Below are positions 56,519 through 64,000 of a stretch of 64,000 nt of DNA, piece after piece; position 1 is the first letter of the stretch; every line of letters starts with the position of its first letter. The position numbers and the translations under genes were made by a program. The stretch is from Paraphaeosphaeria minitans (lineage: Eukaryota; Ascomycota; Dothideomycetes; Pleosporales; Didymosphaeriaceae), in NCBI GenBank assembly GCA_015832175.1, contig WJXW01000005.1, forward strand, positions 1,674,001 to 1,738,000. The letters run 5' to 3'. Under the pieces are notes generated by a model. It saw only the letters and a program-made list of their open reading frames with translations. It did not search any database and had not been told where the DNA came from.

Positions 56519-59120
56519 CTATAGTACCTCGCCCACGATCTTGGCTGCCTCCTTGTACGTCGTGAGCAGCTTCTCGCACTTTTCGCGCTCGGCCTTGATC
56601 GTGTCATCTTCGTAGAGAAGTTCCTGGAAGAGGTCCTCCTTGTAAAGCTCGCTGACCAGTCTGTTCTGGACAACGTCCTTGGAGTGGTTGACCAGCAAGT
56701 GCATAACAGCCTTGGGAACTTGGTCGGCGATCGTTTCGCGAACAATGTTAAAGTATGACGAGATGAGGCGGCGGATAAGCTCCGTCTCCAGTGCTTCACG
56801 TTCCGTCATGGCAGGCGCGGCTTCGGCATCCGTGGGCTATATCAGTCAGCATTGGAACATGAACATATGAATTAGAACAACTCACGAATCCACCATCAAA
56901 AGTGTCTCTCAGAGGACTAGCCATATCATCGTCGTCCGGCACCATCTCCAAAATGTGAGCCGGCTGTCTGGTGTCGCCTCGCCGGAAACTTTGAGAGATG
57001 CTAGGCTCGATGTTCTGACTAACGTGGCGACTCCCGGGTCTGCTCTCCAACGCCACGTTGGTTTGTGGTGCACCGTCTTTTCCGAAAAAGTAGTTGAGGA
57101 AACTGTCACGTGCCCCTGACCCGCCGATAGGAGGAGGTGAACGTGCTCTGTTACCATTAAGTGCACTGGATACACTGTTGTGGGATCCGTTCAGCAAGCG
57201 CCCTACTGCTGGCGACATACTGCGACTTGCTTGAGTCTGGTGTTTCCGGAGCGGAAGGATTTTCTCGTTGGTAGCCTCTCCTTCTTCTTCACCCTCGGCT
57301 ATCTCGCCGTTTGCACCGTTGTTCAGCTCCTTCAACCTGCGCCGTTCTCGCTTTCTCCTCTCAGCATCCATGGCGAGTTTCTTCTCGCGTTGTTCTTTGT
57401 CATTGATGACGGATGACATGGCAGCCGCTGCGCCGAGGAAGTTGGGGTGGTTGGTATTGATGTATGCACGCTGAATATCAATAAGCGATCCCACATATGT
57501 GGAGCAGGGACCGAGCCTTTCCCGCAAAAGGTCGGAAACCACCTCAATGAGCTTTCCTTGTAACCGGGGATATCTGGTTAGCTCTGTTGATCCGCAAGTG
57601 TGGCAGATCTTGATAAGCTCCTCATAAACGAGCTCGACGCAGCGTTGACTAGGAATTTCGAGGAGTTTGATTTGAGGCTTCACCAGGAGGTCAAATGCCA
57701 GTTCCGGGACAAACAGGCTGGGTCGCGGACCGGTGGAGTTGCGGATGGCTGTTCGGATGTCCAACACGGAGAGGTTCTGCGTGGGGTCCACTTGTTCCAA
57801 AGAGTTACCGAAAACTGAGTTGAAGATATAGTAGATCCTAGCACCACCACACAATTCTTTAGTGGAGATCTCCGCGGAGGTACCGTCTATCGAGGCAATG
57901 AAAGACGATGCAAATCGGGTCATGAGCTGCAGAATAAGTGAACCGCGGTGTTCCTTTCCGGTGAATGCTGCATCGCCGTAGCTAGCGAGTTCTTGTTGGG
58001 TTTGGCCCATCAATGTGTTCAAGCGAGCCTTGATGTCCGGCAGACGTTCTCGAATATGAGACATGAGGGTCTGGTTGAGGCTCTTTGCGAGAAATTGAGT
58101 TCCGCATCTATTTGCCATGTTCCTGTAGGCCGGATGATGTCTGAAAAAATCACGTTCTGCGTCAAGAGCATCACCGAGCGGTTTGCCGGTCTGGATGTCC
58201 TGCTGCGACCGGTTCACAATGCCAATGAAGCCAAGCTTTAGCGGGTACACACGACCAGACAGAATGTCCAAAGCATTCGTTCCATGGTCCATAAGGTCGA
58301 GCTTCGTAAGGACACCGATCGTCCTCTTGCCCATGGGGTCCACATGTCTGGCGAGCTTCAAGGCTTCCGAGTTGACAAGATCAACGTTTGCGGGGGAGAC
58401 TGCCAGGATGACACTGTTGGGCTTCGCGATGTATTCGGTAATGAGGTTCCGCGTCTGCTTCTCGATGTCCGTAGGCTGATCGCCAATGGGAACCTACGGC
58501 TGTTAGCTCCGCCCGTAACCGTGGGCATCTCCCAACATACCTTTGTCAGTCCAGGCAAGTCGACCAACGTCAAGCTCAGGACGTGTGGCGAATAAATCTT
58601 GAGATTGATAGGCTGTCGGTTGATACCCTTGTTGTTACCTGCTATCCTCGCTGTCTCGGCCTCGATCTCGCGCCTAACCTCGGCGAAGTCGTAGAACCTC
58701 CGTGAAGGGTGGTGGAGGAACTCGCCCCATTCCTGCTGCCCTGCGACGCTGGCGGGCGTGTGTGGGGTGTGTATCTCATCGTGGGCAGGCTTGTCCTCGC
58801 GCTCGCTTGGAAGGTTGATGAGTTGCAAGATCAGAGGCCGCCGCGTAACGATGCCGCTTCCTCGAGGTAGAAAGTCTCTACCAACAATGTTCTCCAGAAC
58901 CGACGACTTTCCGGAGGATTGCGATCCTACAACGACCTGTTCAAGTCAGGGCGAAATTCAACATATAGATGCCCAAGTACATCATTCCGTTTGTACGCCG
59001 CCAGGGGTGGGGCGAACATACAATTTGTGGCAAATCGAGAGAGTCATTGCCGATGGTGTTGAACACGAGGTCCTGCAGGCGGTTGACGACATTAAGCAGT
59101 TCCTCACCCAGCGACGCCAT
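56519..59120 (-). CDS. DNM1: Dynamin-related GTPase Dnm1 (mitochondrial and peroxisomal fission)
   Basis: There are four exons: 59022-59120, 58541-58936, 56886-58493 and 56519-56836, with introns of 85, 47 and 49 nt, giving 806 residues. It is a large GTPase that polymerises around mitochondria and peroxisomes and constricts them. GTP-binding motifs: GSQSSGKS (37-44), DLPG (159-162), TKLD (228-231). The middle/stalk region includes [13 protein letters not shown] and [11 protein letters not shown]. The low-complexity insert (about 560-690) ends with [11 protein letters not shown], which is characteristic of fungal Dnm1 rather than Vps1. The C-terminal GTPase effector domain (about 705-806) has [29 protein letters not shown] and ETARIAG also match Dnm1. 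The start MASLGEELL agrees with the family. Everything looks intact. Confidence 0.97.
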
Positions 59121-60657
59121 GGCGCTGAGAGACGTGTCGGGAACTCGTCCTGGGGCCGGGCTTGCTTAAACAGATAAACAATGGGCGCAGCTGCCACAAT
59201 CGAGCGTGGTGTGGCCGAAACAAAGCGCAAACAATATCCTAGATGGATGGTCGGATGGCGATCGGGGAGATGCGAGCGTGTTCGCGTCAGTTGGGCGCAG
59301 GAGTGAAGTCCTCCTGCGGATGCAATGCAGGTTCGTCGTCATGCGCGGCAAGACCAAGGTTTGGCGATTAGCTCTCGAAGTCACGTGCCGTACCTGGGAC
59401 CCCACACCGCGCCGGCTCCTTAATCTTTCGCTTCACGTCTAACATCGGTGCATAAAGGAGACCCCATATTCGTCTTGATGTAGGCCCGCGCTCGCCGTCA
59501 GTGCTGGATCATCGACACTTCGCAACATCTCCTGACTTCTCTTCGCGTCGGCGAGCAATAGGCACCCAGTGGAAGGATGCAGATGACCACGACAGCCCGC
59601 CGTTCTTGAGCGGATGACCTCGCTGTCGCCGTCTGCCGCGTGGTGGCTCAGCTCGAGGCAACCGTCTACCTATAGCAGCATGTGCACGCGCCAAAACACC
59701 GGATGGGGTCGGATCGACACCGAGAGGGACCGTTGCCCTCCTCGCGATAATTATATGTGACCCACTGCACAGTGCACACGGCCATCAAATATTACCCGCG
59801 ATCTGCACACTGCCATCTTTTGTTTCTATGGATGCCAGGCCTTGCCGTAAGGTTCTCGTCTTAGTGAGCGCTCATGCAGTCATCGATCTGCCACATGCGA
59901 TAGCCGAAGACCAGCCAAAGCCTCTCCACATGTCGAAAAGATATGTAGTACGGTCACGATATGTCTCTGTTGCGTTTCTACACTATTTGGATCATTACTG
60001 TGACCTCCCTAATCCATATGAGAGTAGTCCTGGTACGCTCCGAGGCGTCGCTCGTAATATGGGAACTTTCGCTCTGCAGCTGACTTCGACGATGCACTGA
60101 GGATATTGAACAGACGTGGCTTCTGAGAGACACCTTGAGCACCAATAGCCAGTCATTGTGTAAATAGGGTCTGCATGTAGGCGAGCCATCCTGATTCTCC
60201 AGGCAAGAGACAGTGACTGTGGATATGCGTCTGGCAAGAAATTCTTGGCAATTGACTTGAGACCGATCTGCATCATTGGTTTTTTTGAATGTTTTTGCGT
60301 TCGTTATTACGTCCTTACCGGGTGGTGGTGAAATGCCTGCGTACAGACACCGATAGTCGGATTCGTCGTCGGTTCTCTGCGTTACAAGTGATCTTGAACT
60401 TATGTTGTCAAGCTGGCGAGCGTAGACTCGCTGGAGACTCGCCGGAGACCCCTGCGATCAGAAGTCGAAAGTCGTGGAATGGAAATGAGCATGTGGATTG
60501 GAACGTTGAACCTCCCGGTCTATACTGTACATAGAGTACACTAATACAAGAGTGATATCTCGCATTACGACTTTCCGCAACTTCACTTTTGCAGTCCTCG
60601 CTAGCCACCGCTGTATTTACCCCAAGCCATACCAAACAAAAGAAACTGATTTCGCAC
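59121..60657. other. Gene-free stretch between DNM1 and the subunit e gene
   Basis: 1.5 kb that includes the DNM1 promoter (right after 59120). Small frames such as 59828-60100 (+) and 59995-60276 (-) have no recognisable motif. A palindrome-like GTGACCCACTGCACAGTGCACAC lies at about 59757-59779. A YxxQ-type coding signature was not seen. Confidence 0.45.
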
Positions 60658-61134
60658 TTATTTCTCGTCCGCGATGCCAAGGACAATGTTTATGTCGGCG
60701 TTGGAGTCCTGAGAGTCTGCTTTCGCTGCGCATATGTTAGCAACATAATGTTTGGGGATCATTCGATCCTGGAACGCAGGCGATAGGATAGGTCCGCGGC
60801 TCGGGAGTGTCGGCAACGTACCTCCGCTGGAAGCTGGCTTCTGTTCTGAGGGATGTGTCTTCGCCCACTCAGCCTTTGCCTGCTGGATCAGAGACTCGTG
60901 GTGGTCCCATTCCCTTTGCTTGGCCTGCAATCGCTCACGCGATGATATCGAGACCTGGTTGTAGAGACCGTAGAAGACGCCGGTGGCCAGGGCACCCCAT
61001 CGGAGAACCTACGCTCATCGCATTAGCAATCGCTTTCGCATCGGAAGCGCGTATCGAAGCTTTCCCAAGCTGCGTGGTGCATTGGGAACTCCGGCGAGGC
61101 GTAGACGTACGTTAACGCCGACGGAAGTAGACAT
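60658..61134 (-). CDS. ATP21: F1Fo-ATP synthase subunit e, mitochondrial
   Basis: There are three exons: 61111-61134, 60822-61008 and 60658-60725, with introns of 102 and 96 nt, giving 92 residues. Subunit e (Atp21/Tim11) sits in the inner membrane and holds ATP synthase dimers that shape cristae. The joined N terminus MSTSVGVNVLRWGALATGVF leads into one membrane helix with GVFYG (a GxxxG dimerisation motif). A coiled-coil-like RERLQAKQREWDHHESLIQQ and KAEWAKTH follow, all typical of the family. The C-terminal tail from the last exon (DSNADINIVLGIADEK) is less usual than the family's DLE-type end. Length matches the family's usual 90-95. Confidence 0.93.
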
Positions 61135-61532
61135 CGTGAAGGTCGCTACGGAGTCCTAGAGAATGCAGGTGCGCGTCGTATGTATCCAATGGCGGAGGTG
61201 AAAGAGAGACGGCTGTCGATGGCGTCTCTGGGGTCGTCGCGGGAGGAACGGGCGCTTGGCTGGCGGGGAGGTTGGGTTGCAGCTGGGGAGTGAGGTTCGA
61301 CTAGAATCTTGCGCGAGGCAAGCACGGGTCTCGCCGAGGAAGATCCGACCGTCCCTGCTTGGCACGTTTGTGGCTGCGATCCTCCAAACACATGTTCACT
61401 TGCACTTGATACAGTCTTGCAACCCCACAATAAACCGAAGAGCCGCTGAACTAGTTGTCAACAGGCTGCCCGAACATCCGCTGCCCGAGTAGAACCTGCC
61501 AAAGAGAGCAAAATTCCCACGAAGCTCACATT
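61135..61532. promoter_or_regulatory. Divergent promoter, ATP synthase subunit e / dynein intermediate chain
   Basis: 398 bp separate two start codons pointing outward. The two genes work in mitochondrial energy conversion and microtubule transport, so co-regulation is not obvious. No binding site was assigned. Confidence 0.5.
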
Positions 61533-63777
61533 ATGGACTCTATCGCGCAGCGGCGCGAGGAGATCCTGGCGAAGAAGGCCAAGTTGGCCGAGCTCAAGAA
61601 GCAGCGTGAGTTGCGCAGAGCAGAAGGCTCGAACAGGCAGTCACTGAGCGGTTCGCCCGCACGAGAGGTAGAGAGTCAAATTCACAGTTCGTGTACCAGC
61701 ACTAATGGAACTCGCATAGATACTGTCACCAACTCCACGACGAAATGACGTCGAGCAGAGGCGCGATCTCGACAAATACTTGGATGATATTCTAGGCGAC
61801 AGCCGACCCAGCTCAGTGCAACCAGGCTCCCCAGCCGGCGGACGAGCGACGAGACCAACCTCTGTCATAAGCGCAAGTCAATTGAGCAGCGACAATGAAG
61901 CGCAAGCAGGAGCCGGAACACATTACCAGATCCCTACCAGTATGGTGGATCAGGGCATACAGACACTGTCGATAGGTAACCTGACCACCGTCTACGAGTC
62001 TGAGGGTGTCGATGTGGGCCCACCACCGAAGAGGGACACCGAGGTCGTCACATACAGCAAGGGCGTCCAGGCAGACATAGACTGGAGTCCGAGAAAGACA
62101 CGCGGATCAGGCGAAAGCGATTCTGAGCGCGACGAAAGCCCGACTCGGTCGCCGCGGACCCCCAAGCGAATGAGCCGTCGTCAGAAAGAGAGGGACGAGG
62201 AGATCCGGCTGCAGCTAAAGAAGGAGATTGAGGAAGAAATCAAGGCAGCACAGAAGGCAGTAGATGCTGGCGAAGTTCAAAAAGTCTCGGGCGAAAACTA
62301 CCCGTTCAAGACCCTCTCGAATGAGGAGTTGACGGCCGTTGAGAACTCTAACGACTTTATAGATTTTGTGGAGAGGAGCACCAAGGTTCTGGAGCGTGCA
62401 CTAGATCAGCAACTGGACTACGATATTTTGGCCGACTATGCGCTAGGAGGTGCCAGCATTGACGAAGAGGATGAGGGTTATGGCTCGAGTGGAGGGAAGA
62501 AGGGCAGGCGAATAAGGGAGATCGCTCAGTTCTGGGATGAGAGGTGGAGCAAGAAGAGGATGATCTCAGATCTTGGCTTCTCTACGAAGGTGAGGAAGCC
62601 AGTGTTTGTACATTGATCACATGCTGATACTCCGCAGTTCCCCGAGCTTGTCCTCGCCTCCTACACCAAGAATCCCTCCGCCCCACATGATCCAGATGGT
62701 CTCATCCAGGTGTGGAACCTTCACATGCACGACCGACCAGAGTACATTTTCCACGCCCAATCCGACATTCTGACTGCCAAGTTCTCGCCCTTCCATCCGA
62801 ATCTCATCATTGGGGGTGCCTACTCGGGACAAGTACTGCTGTGGGACACCCGCGCAAAGTCGTCTCCTGTACAAAAGACACCCCTCACAGGATCGGGACA
62901 CACGCATCCGGTCTACTCTATTGACATTGTCGGAACACAAAATGCCAACAACATCATCTCAGCTTCAACAGACGGCGTGGTTTGCGGTTGGACAGTAGAC
63001 ATGCTCTCGCAACCGCAAGAGTTCCTCGAGCTCACCTCACCGCCACCTGCTAAGACAGATGATATGGCGGTCACATGTATCGCCTTCCCGCAATCCGATC
63101 CGACATACTTTCTTGCGGGCACAGAAGAAGGCTCGATCTACCCCTGCCATCGTTATGACCGTGCTGGAGCCAAGGCTGGTGTTGACGGCCGGGTGAAGTA
63201 CGGTGGCCATGCAGCGCCAGTCATGAGTCTGGATTTCCATCCTGCCAAAGGCCAGATCGATCTTGGGGATCTTGTTCTCAGCTCCTCGGTCGACTGGAGT
63301 GTTAGACTTTGGAAAGTGCGTCCACCGGCGGCGACAGGACCTTCGAATACGTCTGCGCCCGGAGCCGCACAGCACGTCACATCCATTTTGGACATCGCCC
63401 GCGAAGACCTCGTGTACGATGCTCGCTGGTCGCCTGTCAAGCCTTCGGTCTTCGGCCTCGTCGACGGTGCGGGTAGCCTAGAAGTATGGGACCTCAACGT
63501 CGATGTCGAAATTCCCGTTCAAAAAGTCACGCCGAGTGAAAACAAGCGAGGTGCGCTGTCTGGTGGTATGGGCTCCATGAAGCGAAGTCTAAACAAGCTG
63601 TCGTGGGAGAAGAACGAAGGTAGGAGGGTCGCGGTTGCGGGCATGGACGGCGTCGTAACTGTGTTCGAGGTCGGCAGCGACCTCGGTGGTGTGGAGACCA
63701 AGGGTGAGGAGTGGAGTGGAGTCAAGAGGTTGGTTGGCCGGTTGGAGGGGGCGAGTGAGGGTGTGAATGGGAAATAG
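61533..63777 (+). CDS. Cytoplasmic dynein 1 intermediate chain (WD40)
   Basis: There are three exons: 61533-61667, 61720-62589 and 62638-63777, with introns of 52 and 48 nt, giving 714 residues. It links the dynein heavy chain to dynactin and light chains for minus-end transport and nuclear positioning. The N-terminal helix MDSIAQRREEILAKKAKLAE with KKQRELRRAE is the conserved p150/NudE-binding segment. QGIQTLS and KGVQADI (about 115-150) look like LC8/Tctex light-chain sites. A charged region with KKEIEEEIK follows, then QFWDERWSKKRM, then a WD40 propeller (about 320-714) with LIQVWNLH, GQVLLWDTR, VVCGWTVD, SVRLWKV and SLEVWDL blades. Length fits the family. The start coincides with the conserved helix. 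Confidence 0.96.
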
Positions 63778-64000
63778 GATTTACAGTCAGCTCTCTGATG
63801 CATCGCGGGCTGGATTTGGAGGCTCCGATTGTCAGGAGCCAGGTGGTGGACTTCTTCTCGCAGGCATTTTCGGCGCTTGGTCTTCTTCGACATACCCCAT
63901 TACGCTCTGCTTATACCAACATGAAGACGTTGATTATTCAACGTCGATGCTTGTACCCAAAAAGCATTCTGCTGCTCTGTGTCGTTGCTTTCGCTCGACG
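63778..64000. other. 3' flank of the dynein gene to the window end
   Basis: No gene was recognised. A minus-strand frame starting at 63893 (MSKKTKRRKC) runs antisense into the dynein coding region and is probably chance, though the basic start could be the first exon of a gene cut by the window. Confidence 0.35.

Noticed and set aside
56796..58361. Vps1 as identity of the dynamin gene
   Set aside because: [16 protein letters not shown], the FLNYFFGKD insert and the effector domain agree with Dnm1 rather than Vps1.
59995..60276. 93-codon minus-strand frame, AYPQSLSLAWRIRMARLHAD
   Set aside because: No motif, no supporting splice structure and no clear codon bias; probably chance.
63519..63893. 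Minus-strand frame starting MSKKTKRRKC
   Set aside because: Most of it is antisense to the dynein WD40 coding region. Only the first 39 codons are free, too little to call a gene.

Overview
The window comes from a filamentous ascomycete (Pezizomycotina, probably a dothideomycete). The gene-bearing parts are GC-balanced and carry short fungal introns of about 47-102 nt with GT..AG ends and CTAAC/CTGAC-like branch points. They alternate with AT-rich blocks of decayed transposons full of TA, CTA and TAG. In these blocks tryptophan codons have become TAG and CpA/TpG is depleted, which is the mark of repeat-induced point mutation (RIP). No bacterial features, CRISPR arrays or rRNA genes were seen, and no tRNA was recognised.

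Layout. (1) 1-22.6 kb: RIP-degraded, nested retrotransposons. They comprise at least three Ty3/Gypsy bodies read on the minus strand, one Ty1/Copia body on the plus strand, a 2.2-kb non-autonomous LTR element with intact 312-bp LTRs and target-site duplication, a plus-strand copy of the Gypsy family that is complete at 47-54 kb, and a (CTA)n tract of about 220 bp. (2) 22.6-46.4 kb: the gene island. It holds a Cu(+) P1B-ATPase (24.0-27.8), a GRF zinc-finger protein (28.6-29.8), a GT34 mannosyl/galactosyltransferase (30.2-31.2), remnants of a GNAT and an F-box gene, a SET/MYND protein (32.6-34.2), a small lysine-rich protein (34.8-35.4), a GPI-anchored Kre9/KNH-like wall protein (37.4-38.1), a small secreted Ser/Thr-rich protein (40.0-40.4), a broken secreted PEBP gene (40.7-41.6), a secreted But2-domain protein (43.0-44.2), a conserved-looking protein of unknown function (44.8-45.5) and a 70-residue membrane protein (45.9-46.1). 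(3) 46.43-55.86 kb: a second RIP block. It is bounded by matching terminal inverted repeats and contains a complete 6.5-kb Gypsy element with its own LTRs and TSD. (4) 55.9-64 kb: housekeeping genes, namely dynamin-like DNM1 (mitochondrial fission), ATP synthase subunit e, and the cytoplasmic dynein intermediate chain; the last two are divergent.

The intact genes do not form one pathway. Several act at the cell surface or secretory route (GT34, Kre9-like, But2, the small GPI candidate, the broken PEBP, and possibly the copper exporter), while the right end is housekeeping. The freshest structural information is the insertion order in the repeat blocks: a TIR element was entered by a 6.5-kb Gypsy element, another copy of that Gypsy family was split by the 2.2-kb LTR element, and all of them were afterwards mutated by RIP. 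Exon boundaries given here were derived by hand from splice signals and reading frame and have not been checked against transcripts.
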